Below, piece by piece: positions 6,129 to 14,763 of a stretch of DNA of 36,282 bases (positions are counted from its first letter, which is position 1; every line of letters starts with the position of its first letter). The notes beneath the pieces were generated by a model that saw only the letters and a list, made by a program, of their open reading frames with translations, was not told where the DNA came from and did no database searches. Made by a program: the position numbers and the translations under genes. The DNA is from Aphodosoma sp045600865 (lineage in GTDB: Bacteria > Bacteroidota > Bacteroidia > Bacteroidales > Paludibacteraceae). The stretch spans positions 1-36,282 of the forward strand of contig JAZRYS010000179.1 in assembly GCA_045600865.1 (NCBI GenBank), in the 5' to 3' direction.

Positions 6129-7280
6129 TTAGTCCATTCTCGCAAGATAATCCTCAAAACAATACTCCCTCAACATCTCCACTTTGCCATCTAACCGCCT
6201 CAACGCCACGTTTGGATGGGCAACGCCATTAAACATCGTTGTCTTCACGTTTGTATAATGGTTCATGTCTTCAAACACTATCTTCTCGCCAACCTTCAAC
6301 TCATGGTCAAATTTCCAATACCCCACAAAATCACCGCTCAGGCAACTGTTTCCTCCCATTCTGTAACACATATCGCCATTCTCTTCAACGCTTTCAGCGC
6401 CTATTATAAAAGGCTGATATGGCATCTCCAGACAATCAGGCATGTGACAAGCAAAAGAAACATCAAGTATGGCTGTTCGAATGCCATGATTTTCAACTAT
6501 ATCTTGTACTTCACTCACCAATACTCCAGTTCTCCATGTATGTGCAGAACCTGGCTCAAGTATGACCTGCAAATGGGGATGACGCTCACGAAAAGCCTTT
6601 ATCACAGAAATGAGATGTTCTGTGTCGTAATCCTTGCGTGTCATCAAATGCCCACCACCGAAGTTTATCCATTTAATTTGACTAAACAAATCCCCAAATC
6701 TTTCCTCAACTACTCTGAGTGTCTTCTCCAAATCGTAAGATGTTGACTCACATAGCGTATGGAAATGCAGACCCTCAATTCCTTCTGGCAGCTCTGTGCC
6801 TAATAATTCTCTGGTAATTCCAAGTCTTGAACCAGGTGCACAGGGATTATAAAGGTCTGTCTCGACGTCAGAGTATTCTGGATTTATCCTCAACCCACAC
6901 GAAGCACCATTATTCAACGCAATGTCCTTATACTTGGCAAATTGTGCAAGAGAATTGAATGTGATATGAGAACTGAGCCTTGCAATTTCCGGAAAATCCG
7001 TTGATGTATAAACTGGCGCGTATGTGTGTGGCTTTGTGCCTAACTTCTCAAATGCCATACGAGCTTCATTCAACGATGATGCAGTAGAGTAGGGTGTGTA
7101 TTCTCGTGTGATGTCAAACAGTTTCCAGAGACCAAATGCCTTGAAGGCCATTATTATCTGTGTACCGCTCTCCTTTGCAACCCTTGAAATCAACTCGCCA
7201 TTTCTGCGCACCAATTCTTCCTCGACAACATAGCAAGGACTCTCAATTTTTGAATAATCGTATTTCTCAAAGCTATTCAT
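6129..7280 (-). CDS. nspC: Carboxynorspermidine decarboxylase
   Basis: NspC is a PLP enzyme that decarboxylates carboxynorspermidine or carboxyspermidine, the last step of the alternative polyamine route used by many gut Bacteroidetes. The 383-residue protein has the alanine racemase-like fold. MAFKAF carries the PLP Lys46, INFGGGH and EPGSAHTW follow in order, and GGNSCLSGDFVGYW is the C-terminal substrate motif. The partner carboxyspermidine dehydrogenase gene is not in this window. It lies 93 nt downstream of iorB but the terminator at 7327-7360 separates them. No clear promoter is visible in the remaining gap. Confidence 0.94.
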   Translation of the reverse strand: MNSFEKYDYSKIESPCYVVEEELVRRNGELISRVAKESGTQIIMAFKAFGLWKLFDITREYTPYSTASSLNEARMAFEKLGTKPHTYAPVYTSTDFPEIARLSSHITFNSLAQFAKYKDIALNNGASCGLRINPEYSDVETDLYNPCAPGSRLGITRELLGTELPEGIEGLHFHTLCESTSYDLEKTLRVVEERFGDLFSQIKWINFGGGHLMTRKDYDTEHLISVIKAFRERHPHLQVILEPGSAHTWRTGVLVSEVQDIVENHGIRTAILDVSFACHMPDCLEMPYQPFIIGAESVEENGDMCYRMGGNSCLSGDFVGYWKFDHELKVGEKIVFEDMNHYTNVKTTMFNGVAHPNVALRRLDGKVEMLREYCFEDYLARMD

Positions 7281-7326
7281 CTCTCTTGTCTTTTTCTAGA
7301 ATATATAAAATATCTAGATTAAATAA

Positions 7327-7360
7327 AAAACGGCTGTTTAGAAAACTAAACAGCCGTTTT
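7327..7360 (-). terminator. Rho-independent terminator of iorAB
   Basis: Perfect 15-bp arms (AAAACGGCTGTTTAG at 7327-7341 and its complement at 7346-7360) with a 4-nt loop; on the minus strand it runs into TTTTTTATTT. It begins 14 nt after the iorB stop. Confidence 0.9.
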
Positions 7361-7373
7361 AAGTTATAGTAGT

Positions 7374-7952
7374 TTATTTATCTGCTACAGCACGGCCAGC
7401 GCGAAGTGCAGCAATGTTTGCATTAACGATGCTTTCACCCTTTTTGCCGAAGTTGCTGCGTACTGCATCTTCAAGTTTCTCGATGTCAATTCCGAGATAC
7501 TTTGTTGCGGCACCAAGAACAACCATGTTAGTTCCCTTAGGGTTATTCACCTCTTTTGCCACTTCATCTGCGTTGAACATGATGTGGTTAGGAATTTTCT
7601 TGATTTCTGTCTCTATAGCCTCGAAAGCTGGGTAGTTAGGAATGTTCACAAATGGAGTGGAATTTGTGATTACCCAGCCAGTCTTCTTGTTGAGGAATGG
7701 CAGATAACGAAGAGCCTCCATAGGTTCAACTGAGAGGATGATGTCACACTGTCCCTCAGGGATGAGGTCAGAGTTTATAGGCTGGTCTGAGAGACGGAGG
7801 TGTGACTGAACGTCACCACCACGCTGGCTCATACCGTGAGTCTCTGCTTGTTTCATGTACCAACCCATGTCAAGGGCTGCTTTTGAGATGATTGCTGCTG
7901 ACGAGAGGGCACCCATACCACCTACACCACAAAGAATGATATCTATTTTCAT
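7374..7952 (-). CDS. iorB: Indolepyruvate:ferredoxin oxidoreductase, beta subunit
   Basis: The gamma-type subunit (192 residues) of the 2-oxoacid:ferredoxin oxidoreductase that decarboxylates aryl pyruvates, products of aromatic amino acid transamination, to aryl-acyl-CoA with reduction of ferredoxin. Recognisable are CGVGGMGA at 8-15, ETHGMSQRGG with VQSHLRL, and the mid-protein SVEPMEALRYLPFL. Length is normal. It follows iorA after 27 nt and ends at a strong terminator, giving a two-gene operon. Confidence 0.93.
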   Translation of the reverse strand: MKIDIILCGVGGMGALSSAAIISKAALDMGWYMKQAETHGMSQRGGDVQSHLRLSDQPINSDLIPEGQCDIILSVEPMEALRYLPFLNKKTGWVITNSTPFVNIPNYPAFEAIETEIKKIPNHIMFNADEVAKEVNNPKGTNMVVLGAATKYLGIDIEKLEDAVRSNFGKKGESIVNANIAALRAGRAVADK

Positions 7953-7979
7953 AATTTTAATCTCTTAATTGGTTAATAA

Positions 7980-9608
7980 TTAGTTCTGTTTTGCAGCTTT
8001 CTCTTTTGCAGCACGCTCTGCTTTGAGACGCTTGTTCATTGCTACGATGCACTCACGACGTGGAATGATTACAGAAACGCCCTTGTAGCCGATTTCCTCT
8101 TTCATGATTGCTACGTTTTCCTCGTGGTTCTTCTTCAATGGGTTGATGACGCGGATATGCTCTGGAGCAACACCCATACCGGTACAGATGCTCTCGATAC
8201 GACCTGTTGCGGAAGACTTCTGTGAGCCTGTCATACCAGTAATTTCGTTGTCGAGGATGATGATTGTCACGTTTGCATTGTCAACGCAGCAGTCAAGCAA
8301 GCCTGTCATACCTGAGTGAGTGAAAGTCGAGTCACCGATGACAGCAACTGCTGGAAGCAAAGTGCCTTCTGAAGCACCCTTTGCCATTGTTATTGATGCG
8401 CCCATATCTACTGTTGAATATATAGCCTCGAATGGAGGAAGTGCACCAAGTGTGTAGCAACCGATATCTGAGAATACGCGGCCGCCTGGGAATGACTTCA
8501 TAGCCTCGTTCAATGCTGTATAAGAGTCAACATGAGGACATCCGTCGCACAATTTTGGAGGACGTGGTGCAACAAGTGCAGGAATCTCCAAACCACCTTC
8601 GATTTCCAGACCGAGAGCTTTGCCAACCATGTTAGGAGACAACTCGCCAACTCGTGAGATAGTGCCGTCAAGACGACCGTGGATAGGTTTGCCGTTGTTC
8701 ATGAAACCACGCATCTGCTGCTCAACGAGTGGCTGACCCTCTTCGAGTACAAGGATTTCGTCACATTCGTTGTACAGTTTCTCAATCATGCACTGTGGCA
8801 ATGGGTACTGCTGAACCTTAACTACAGGATAAGGGCATTTCTTCTCGCGGAAGTTTTCCATGAGGTAGTTGTAGCCTATACCGCAAGTGATGATACCGAG
8901 TTTCTTGTTCTCGCCATCGAAATATTTGTTCCAACCCGCAGTCTCAGACTCCTTGATGATGTCTGGCTGTTTTGCAAGAAGAGCATTGTATTGCTTGCGT
9001 GCGATTGCTGGCAACAGGATGAACTGTTTCTTGTCCTGTGGAAGACTGCGTTCGTTCTGGTTGCGAACCTCAGCCTTGCGAGTAACGCCAGCGCGAGAGT
9101 GTGCCATACGTGTAGTGATACGCATCATCACTGGCTCTTTGAACTTCTCAGAAAGGTCAAAGCCGTAGTGAATCATGTCGTATGCCTCCTGCTGTGAAGC
9201 AGGTTCCAAAGCAGGAATGAAGGCAAAGTTTGCATAGAAACGAGAATCCTGCTCATTCTGTGATGAGTGCATAGAAGGGTCGTCAGCAGCAATGTAAATC
9301 AACCCACCGTTGACACCTGTGATTGCTGAGTTTACGAAGCAGTCTGCTGCTACGTTTACACCAACATGCTTGCAGCAATACATTGCGCGTTTGCCTGCAT
9401 AACTCATACCGAGGGCAGCCTCCATGGCTGTCTTCTCGTTTGCACACCACTCTGAGCGAATGCCACGCTCACGTGCCATTTTAGAGTCCTGAATGAATTC
9501 AGTAATCTCTGTGGAAGGAGTTCCAGGGTAAGCGTAAACGCCTGAAAGACCAGCATCGATAGCTGCTTGTGCGATAGCCTCATCGCCTAAGAAAAGAAGT
9601 TTGTCCAT
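7980..9608 (-). CDS. iorA: Indolepyruvate:ferredoxin oxidoreductase, alpha subunit, without the ferredoxin domain
   Basis: The 542-residue catalytic subunit binds thiamine diphosphate. The pyrimidine-binding domain opens with LSGVYAYPGTPSTEI (21-35), the motif LCDGCPHVDSY is at 353-363, and the TPP/Mg motif runs from GDS (425-427) to DNEITGMTG (453-461). Larger archaeal IorA proteins continue with a C-terminal domain binding two [4Fe-4S] clusters. Here the protein ends about 22 residues after RREC (517-520) in a Lys/Ala-rich tail with no further cysteine, so that domain is absent. Electrons presumably pass to an external ferredoxin. It is first in the iorAB operon with the promoter at 9673-9703. 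Confidence 0.93.
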   Translation of the reverse strand: MDKLLFLGDEAIAQAAIDAGLSGVYAYPGTPSTEITEFIQDSKMARERGIRSEWCANEKTAMEAALGMSYAGKRAMYCCKHVGVNVAADCFVNSAITGVNGGLIYIAADDPSMHSSQNEQDSRFYANFAFIPALEPASQQEAYDMIHYGFDLSEKFKEPVMMRITTRMAHSRAGVTRKAEVRNQNERSLPQDKKQFILLPAIARKQYNALLAKQPDIIKESETAGWNKYFDGENKKLGIITCGIGYNYLMENFREKKCPYPVVKVQQYPLPQCMIEKLYNECDEILVLEEGQPLVEQQMRGFMNNGKPIHGRLDGTISRVGELSPNMVGKALGLEIEGGLEIPALVAPRPPKLCDGCPHVDSYTALNEAMKSFPGGRVFSDIGCYTLGALPPFEAIYSTVDMGASITMAKGASEGTLLPAVAVIGDSTFTHSGMTGLLDCCVDNANVTIIILDNEITGMTGSQKSSATGRIESICTGMGVAPEHIRVINPLKKNHEENVAIMKEEIGYKGVSVIIPRRECIVAMNKRLKAERAAKEKAAKQN

Positions 9609-9647
9609 TCTTATTTGTATTTTATTATTTGATTTTTTTCTATTGTC

Positions 9648-9662
9648 TCAATTATCAATTAA
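9648..9662. repeat. CAATTAT-type short tandem repeat in the iorA leader
   Basis: TCAATTATCAATTAA, two units of the heptamer CAATTAT, lies between the iorA -7 box and the start codon. The same heptamer recurs at 16733-16757, 23971-23983 and 25672-25696. Confidence 0.6.
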
Positions 9663-9672
9663 TTTTCGCCTG

Positions 9673-9703
9673 CAAAGTTACGAAATATTTATGACGTGGC
9701 AAA
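9673..9703 (-). promoter_or_regulatory. Promoter of iorAB
   Basis: On the minus strand TTTG (9700-9703) is followed by CCACGTCAT and, after 19 nt, TAACTTTG (9673-9680). The leader to the iorA ATG is about 60 nt. It overlaps the very end of yggS, so iorAB transcription starts just past the eight-gene run. Confidence 0.85.
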
Positions 9704-9704
9704 A

Positions 9705-10379
9705 TTATTTAACAGAATAATCTCTTGCACCGAATATCGAACTGCCAACTCTCACTATTGTTGCTCCTTCTTCGATGGCAATCCTGTAGTCGCCAGACAT
9801 TCCCATTGATATTTCGCAGAAACTGTCATCGCCGCGGAAAACATTTTCTTTCAGTGTGTCAAATGTTTCTCGTATTTTTCTGAAATCATTATGTATAATG
9901 GCTATATCGTCTGTGTTTGTGGCCATGCCCATCACTCCACAGATGTGTAGATGAGGATGGGCATCAATGTATTTTCTATTGAAAATCTCTATGGCCTCTT
10001 CTGGAGTGAATCCCTGTTTGGTCTCTTCGCCTGCCACGTGTAATTCTATGAATACGTCTTGCACTTTGTCAATCTTTGCTGCGCATTTTTCTATCTCGTC
10101 AACCAGACGGGTGTTCGACATGCTGTGGATTATCCATGCGTAGGGTACGACAATTTTGACTTTGTTGGTTTGCAGGTTGCCTATGAAATGCCATTCAATG
10201 TCTGATGGCAGAGTTTTTGCTTTTGCCTCCATTTCTTGAGGACGGTTCTCTCCGAATCGCCTCTCGCCAACATTATAAGCCTCCATAATGTCCTCGTTTG
10301 GCTTGAATTTTGAAACGCAGACCAACTTCACATTTTTTGGAATATTTGCCCTTATGGCTTTTATATTGTCTTTAATCAT
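9705..10379 (-). CDS. yggS: YggS/PLPBP-family pyridoxal phosphate homeostasis protein
   Basis: A 224-residue single-domain PLP-binding protein with an alanine racemase-like barrel. The family keeps PLP levels balanced and has no established catalytic activity. CVSKFKP carries the PLP Lys24, and RFGENRPQEM, WHFIGNLQTNK, MGMATN and the closing SMGMSGDYRIAIEEG with VRVGSSIFG all match the family. It is the last gene of the eight-gene run and follows the DUF4494 gene by 50 nt. Confidence 0.94.
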   Translation of the reverse strand: MIKDNIKAIRANIPKNVKLVCVSKFKPNEDIMEAYNVGERRFGENRPQEMEAKAKTLPSDIEWHFIGNLQTNKVKIVVPYAWIIHSMSNTRLVDEIEKCAAKIDKVQDVFIELHVAGEETKQGFTPEEAIEIFNRKYIDAHPHLHICGVMGMATNTDDIAIIHNDFRKIRETFDTLKENVFRGDDSFCEISMGMSGDYRIAIEEGATIVRVGSSIFGARDYSVK

Positions 10380-10429
10380 CTTTTTATTTCTCTGGAGATC
10401 TCTAGATGGTATAGAATATATAGTATTTA

Positions 10430-10894
10430 TTATTCCTGATTCTCTTTTTTCTCATCTGGCTCATATCTATAGACTTCCATTATCTGAGTCTCTGCCATCT
10501 GTGCCACTTCCCAGTCGCCCATCATTCCTTTCATTCCAACTTCTGTCAGATGTTTCAGTGCGCCTGGAAAGCTGTCTGCTTTTACCATGTATGTAGTGGC
10601 AACTTTTTTTTCCACGTCATTGTCAAGTGTGATGTACATCACTTTGGCCTTGTACCATTTGTCGGCTGATGGGTCATCATTGTCAACAAGTTCTGTAATT
10701 TTTGCTTTCTTTACGGCTGTCACTTCAAGTTCCCCGACGACGAAAGGTGTTATCTCCTTGATTATCCTTGCTTCTGCCTCAGTGAACGAGAGTGCGTCCA
10801 CAAGATATGTCTCTTTTTTTCTTGCGTTTTTGGGATCTTCTTCTGCTGTGAAGGCACTGTCGTAAGTAACCTTGCATTCAAACCATTGTGCCAT
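10430..10894 (-). CDS. DUF4494 domain protein
   Basis: A 154-residue soluble protein of a family I recognise only from Bacteroidetes. It starts WFECKVTYD, has YLVDALSFTEAEARI, and contains a second similar half (KWYKAKVMYITLD ... TTYMVKADSFPGALKHL), so two related beta-rich units seem to be present. The ending AQMAETQIMEVY is typical. No signal peptide or catalytic motif is visible. It sits between a lipoprotein gene (3-nt gap) and yggS, an arrangement suggesting co-expression. Function unknown. Confidence 0.85.
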   Translation of the reverse strand: MAQWFECKVTYDSAFTAEEDPKNARKKETYLVDALSFTEAEARIIKEITPFVVGELEVTAVKKAKITELVDNDDPSADKWYKAKVMYITLDNDVEKKVATTYMVKADSFPGALKHLTEVGMKGMMGDWEVAQMAETQIMEVYRYEPDEKKENQE

Positions 10895-10897
10895 AGA

Positions 10898-11737
10898 TCA
10901 GTTGTTTTTAGGTCTTATGAAGTTATAGAAAAATTGTCTTGTTGCCGGAGTCTCGTAGAATTTGCTTTTCTCCAGGACTTCGATGTATTTTTGCAATGTT
11001 ATAGCTGATGGAGCATCTGGATGATCGTTGACGTAGTTCAGTATCGCATCTTTGATATCCGAATTCATTTTACCGGTACGCCAGTCGAATGCCGAAGAGT
11101 TTTCTGTGCCGTACATCAGTGTTATCATGTAGCTGTTTATCAATGCTTCGATGCTGGGCTTGAGTTCTTGTGCACAAGCAGTGTCCATCATCATCTGGTC
11201 GCATTCCCAAAGGCGGTTTGCTATTTCCTGATATGAGACTACCACCTCGTCGTCGATTATAGAAGGCATATCGTATTCCAGCTGCTCTATCTCGGCAAAG
11301 TGGTATTCCTGTTCGGTGATGTATTCCTTGAACATGTTAGGAATGAAAATAGGGGCAATGCCATAGACGATTTGTCCTTCAACCTTGAAAATCTCAACAC
11401 CTGTGACATCCATTTCGTCGCCAAGGCGGCTGATTTCCTGGAGCAATTCCCTCATTTCTTCTCCCGAAAGGTTTGGATCGTTGATGCGGTTGTTCAGCGA
11501 GTCTGTCAAGTGTTCTGCATACATTCTGATGAAATTGCCAACTTCTAGATAGAGATTTCTTGCCTCGTTTTCTGTCAGGTCGTCTGATTGTTCCACGAGT
11601 CGTGCTATCTGTTTGATGTTGTCAGCAGTGTAAGACTCTGAGCCAATGATTTCCATCACCTTGTCATTGGTTCCGTTTTTTTTGCAGCCAGCCACCAGAA
11701 GGCAGATTGCGATGAGTAAAAGTATATTATTTTTCAT
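10898..11737 (-). CDS. Lipoprotein of unknown function
   Basis: A 279-residue protein with signal peptide and lipobox LVAGC (Cys18). The mature part is acidic and predicted mostly helical from its composition, with many Glu, Leu and Asn residues and no repeats or known motif that I can see. A cysteine pair occurs in the middle (CDQMMMDTACAQ). It lies between truA (30-nt gap) and the DUF4494 gene (3-nt gap) in the same run. It is expected to be anchored in a membrane facing the periplasm or exterior. Confidence 0.8.
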   Translation of the reverse strand: MKNNILLLIAICLLVAGCKKNGTNDKVMEIIGSESYTADNIKQIARLVEQSDDLTENEARNLYLEVGNFIRMYAEHLTDSLNNRINDPNLSGEEMRELLQEISRLGDEMDVTGVEIFKVEGQIVYGIAPIFIPNMFKEYITEQEYHFAEIEQLEYDMPSIIDDEVVVSYQEIANRLWECDQMMMDTACAQELKPSIEALINSYMITLMYGTENSSAFDWRTGKMNSDIKDAILNYVNDHPDAPSAITLQKYIEVLEKSKFYETPATRQFFYNFIRPKNN

Positions 11738-11767
11738 TATATAAATGATTTATTTAATAACATCTAA

Positions 11768-12493
11768 TTAGTATTTAGCTTTGATAAAGAACAACCCTTC
11801 TGCAGCCATGGCTTGTCCAGCCATGCATCTGTTCCTCGAATCTAAAATTCTCTCAATGTCTTCAACTTTTTTCCGTCCTGCTCCAATATCCACCAATGTC
11901 CCGGCAATTGCTCTTACCATTCCACGGAGAAACCTGTTTGCCTCAATTGTAAATACAATCTCATTTCCTATAGTGTGTAATTCTGCCCGAGTAATTGTGC
12001 AGTAATAGTTGTTAACGTTTGTATGTACTTTTGAAAAACATTGAAAATCATGTGTTCCCAGCAGTTTGATTGCTGCTTTGTTCATCACTTCCAAGTCGAT
12101 GGGGTAGTATATTGCGCATGCCATGCCTTTCAGGAATGGGTCTTTGGCCGTTGTTATATGGTATTCATAGATTCTTGATTTTGCATCGAAACGTGCATGA
12201 GCATCATTGTCAACCTTTTCTATGCTATTTATTGCTATGTCAGGAGGTAGCAGAGAGTTGATGTTTCTTTTTAGCTTTTCGAGGTCTTCTACGCCTTCAT
12301 TGTCGAAATGTGCTACCATGTCTCGTGCATGGACTCCAGCATCAGTTCTTCCTGCTCCTGTTATCTCAATTTCTTGCCGGAGTATTGTTCCCAATGCTTT
12401 TTCTATAACTTCTTGCACTGTAATGGCATTCGGCTGTTTCTGCCATCCCGAATATTTTGTGCCGTCGTATGCTATGTGTATGAAATATCTCAT
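11768..12493 (-). CDS. truA: tRNA pseudouridine synthase A
   Basis: TruA makes pseudouridine at positions 38-40 of the tRNA anticodon arm. The 241-residue protein has YDGTKYSGWQKQP near the start and the catalytic GAGRTDAGVHA with Asp51; NRFLRGMVR and MAAEGLFF near the end are also typical. The start at 12493 is chosen because its ATG overlaps the TGA of the permease gene (ATGA) and gives the usual MRYFIHIAYDG start; an in-frame Met nine codons upstream is less likely. The coupling places a housekeeping gene inside the partner-switching run. Confidence 0.95.
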   Translation of the reverse strand: MRYFIHIAYDGTKYSGWQKQPNAITVQEVIEKALGTILRQEIEITGAGRTDAGVHARDMVAHFDNEGVEDLEKLKRNINSLLPPDIAINSIEKVDNDAHARFDAKSRIYEYHITTAKDPFLKGMACAIYYPIDLEVMNKAAIKLLGTHDFQCFSKVHTNVNNYYCTITRAELHTIGNEIVFTIEANRFLRGMVRAIAGTLVDIGAGRKKVEDIERILDSRNRCMAGQAMAAEGLFFIKAKY

Positions 12494-14034
12494 CCGTTGA
12501 TAGGAAATACCAGACAACATACAAGCAAATTGACGAGCAGCAACACAATGTTCATCGGAATACCCATCCTCGAAAAGTCGGAGAATTTATAGCCTCCAGG
12601 TACATAGACGTGTGTATGTGCGGCAGAAGCCAGAGGTGTTGCAAACGAAGATGATACGGCTATCATCAGCGCTATTACGAATGTCATTGGATTTACCCCC
12701 ATGGTATTGGCAATATTCAGTGCCATCGGGCAGAAGAGGGCTGCTGTTACCGTGCCTTCAAGAAATTCCGTTACAAATGTGGCTATTATGCAGAGCAGCA
12801 GCAGTGTTATGTATGGGTTGTCAGATGTCATTGACGTCATCATTTTTGCCATAAGTTCGTCCAATTCGGTTGACTCCAATGCAGTGCCAATGCAGATAGA
12901 ACCTGCAAATATTAATATTACATCCCATTCAATGCTTTTCATTGCCTGATTGACGTTGCAGCATTTGCATACAACCATGGCCACTGCTGCAAGCAGACAG
13001 GAGTGCATCATTGGAATGACGTTGAATGCTGACAGCAGAATCATGCACATAAGTATAAGCGATGATTTTATTGTGCCACGACGTGAACTGCCCAATTCCC
13101 CTTCGGACATCAGAATACCTTCTATGTTTTCGTTTTCAAGATGCTCTTTGCGGCATAGTTGCAGCAATGCTTCCGTCTTGCCTGTAACTATCAGTCTGTC
13201 ACCTCCCATGATGAATTCATCGTCAGCAACTTGGTCGACTATTTCGTTGTCGAATCTTCTGATGGCCACAACTCGCAATGTCTCCTTGTCATCAAAATAG
13301 CCTACCTCGTTAAGACAGCTTCCTATCAGCAGGGAGTCAGACGGAACTGTGAGTTCAGCGGTAAAGTCTTCAGTGTCTATGCCCTCCATTGGAGATTTGC
13401 GTGTTGGCAGATACTTTGACATTATCATCATGGTGAACACACCGAAAATCAGGCATGTTATACCACAAATTGTTGGAGCAAAGAATGAAAGGTTTTCACC
13501 TGTCTGCGATGCATAGAAATTTGCTATGATCAGGTTGGCCTGTGTGCCGATAAGAGTGCAGGCTCCTCCCATACATGCAGCGTAAGATACAGGTATAAGT
13601 AATTTCGAAGGGGCAATGTTGAGCTTCTTTGTCCATAGGCGTACAACGTTGATGAACATGGCAACAACTGTTGTCTGTCCTATAAGCGAACTCAGAATCG
13701 CCACAGGGAACATAACTCTTGGTATGGCTCTTTTCAAAGTGTCTGGCTTTCCCAATCGTTTCACAAGCACGTTAAGGAAACCAGTGTATGTAAGTCCTCC
13801 TACGACTATGAAAAGCGATGCACAGATTACCACCTCATGTGACGATAATCCTGCAAACGCCTTTTCTTCTGGGACAACCCCTGTGACAAGCAACAAAATT
13901 ATTGCACAAAGAAAGACGACATCAGTTCTTATCTTTGTAAAACTAAGCACCAACACTAACCCTATTATCACTAGAAGGGTTATCCATGCGCCTACGCTTA
14001 GCCCCAAAAAAACAAACGAGGTAATTTCAGCCAC
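12490..14034 (-). CDS. SLC13-family permease with an RCK_C (TrkA-C) domain
   Basis: A 514-residue inner-membrane transporter of the ArsB/NhaD/SLC13 group. It has N-terminal helices up to about 210, including the hairpin motif GGACTLIGTQANL (156-168), one cytosolic TrkA-C-like domain (about 222-297: DSLLIG ... GGDRLIVTG), then C-terminal helices with EFLEGTVTAALFCP. The substrate, a carboxylate, sulfate or other anion, cannot be read from the sequence. The start codon is GTG and directly abuts the TAA of the kinase gene, implying translational coupling. The RCK_C domain suggests control by a small ligand. Confidence 0.88.
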   Translation of the reverse strand: MAEITSFVFLGLSVGAWITLLVIIGLVLVLSFTKIRTDVVFLCAIILLLVTGVVPEEKAFAGLSSHEVVICASLFIVVGGLTYTGFLNVLVKRLGKPDTLKRAIPRVMFPVAILSSLIGQTTVVAMFINVVRLWTKKLNIAPSKLLIPVSYAACMGGACTLIGTQANLIIANFYASQTGENLSFFAPTICGITCLIFGVFTMMIMSKYLPTRKSPMEGIDTEDFTAELTVPSDSLLIGSCLNEVGYFDDKETLRVVAIRRFDNEIVDQVADDEFIMGGDRLIVTGKTEALLQLCRKEHLENENIEGILMSEGELGSSRRGTIKSSLILMCMILLSAFNVIPMMHSCLLAAVAMVVCKCCNVNQAMKSIEWDVILIFAGSICIGTALESTELDELMAKMMTSMTSDNPYITLLLLCIIATFVTEFLEGTVTAALFCPMALNIANTMGVNPMTFVIALMIAVSSSFATPLASAAHTHVYVPGGYKFSDFSRMGIPMNIVLLLVNLLVCCLVFPING

Positions 14035-14445
14035 TTAGAAGTTCTTTGTCAATGTTAGAATATTGGTATTTCCTTTTCTTTCGTACGACACCTCGTCCAT
14101 ACACTCTCTCACGAGAAACAAGCCGAGTCCGCCAATTTCACGATCTTCAGTGTCGAGTGTTGTGTCAACTTCTGGAGCTTCTTGTGTGGGGTCAAACGGA
14201 ACACCCTCGTCGATAATCCTTATTATGAGTTTCTTCCCTGGAGTACCGTCTGCTTCGACGTGAAGTGGCATTCCAGTCTGGCCTGGATATGCATACATTA
14301 CAACATTTGCCACAGTTTCGTCCAATGCTAACGAAAGACTGAATGCGAATTCTTCTGGAAGATTGAAAATCTCTGTTATCTCTTGGACAAATGGCTCTAA
14401 ACCAGCCATCTGTTCAATATCGTTTGTTAATGGTAAACTATGCAT
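14035..14445 (-). CDS. Anti-sigma-type serine kinase (RsbW/SpoIIAB-like HATPase)
   Basis: A 136-residue stand-alone GHKL ATPase. The N box reads LDETVANVVMYAY (41-53) with Glu43 and Asn47, the G1 box IIDEGVPFDP (77-86) and the G2 region GGLGLFLVRE (105-114). In partner-switching systems such a kinase phosphorylates the STAS antagonist and sequesters a target protein. The STAS gene is 3 nt upstream and a SpoIIE-type phosphatase precedes that, so all three parts are in order. No sigma factor gene is adjacent. Confidence 0.9.
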   Translation of the reverse strand: MHSLPLTNDIEQMAGLEPFVQEITEIFNLPEEFAFSLSLALDETVANVVMYAYPGQTGMPLHVEADGTPGKKLIIRIIDEGVPFDPTQEAPEVDTTLDTEDREIGGLGLFLVRECMDEVSYERKGNTNILTLTKNF

Positions 14446-14448
14446 AAT

Positions 14449-14751
14449 TTAGAGTATTGTAAAAAGATTGGCAAATCCGGTTATTTTAAATACTTTTCTG
14501 ATTTCATCGTTGGCACCAGAAATGATTACTTTGCCACCTTTGGCTTTTGCTTGTTTGTTTAACGAAAGCAACAATCTGAGTCCAGATGATGAGATGAATT
14601 CCAATGGTGCGAAATCGAGTGTGATTTCTTTGTCGGCATTCTCTGTCAGTGTTGCCATTTCTGCGTTGACTTTTGTGGCAGCAACTGTGTCCAGTCTTCC
14701 TTCAAATTTTGCCACTACTTTTTCTCCGTTGATTTCAATGTTGATATTCAT
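14449..14751 (-). CDS. STAS-domain antagonist (RsbV/SpoIIAA-like)
   Basis: A 100-residue protein consisting of a STAS domain. The phosphorylation loop reads LEFISSSGLRLLL, with Ser55 or Ser56 as the likely acceptor; the Asp common before the Ser pair in RsbV proteins is a Ser here. When dephosphorylated, such proteins bind the kinase and release its target. It is 12 nt after the phosphatase gene and 3 nt before the kinase gene. Confidence 0.92.
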   Translation of the reverse strand: MNINIEINGEKVVAKFEGRLDTVAATKVNAEMATLTENADKEITLDFAPLEFISSSGLRLLLSLNKQAKAKGGKVIISGANDEIRKVFKITGFANLFTIL

Positions 14752-14763
14752 ATTGTTTAATGT

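Noticed and set aside
8679..9197. A 172-codon plus-strand frame within iorA
   Set aside because: It is antisense to a well-supported gene, and its protein has no recognisable features or promoter.
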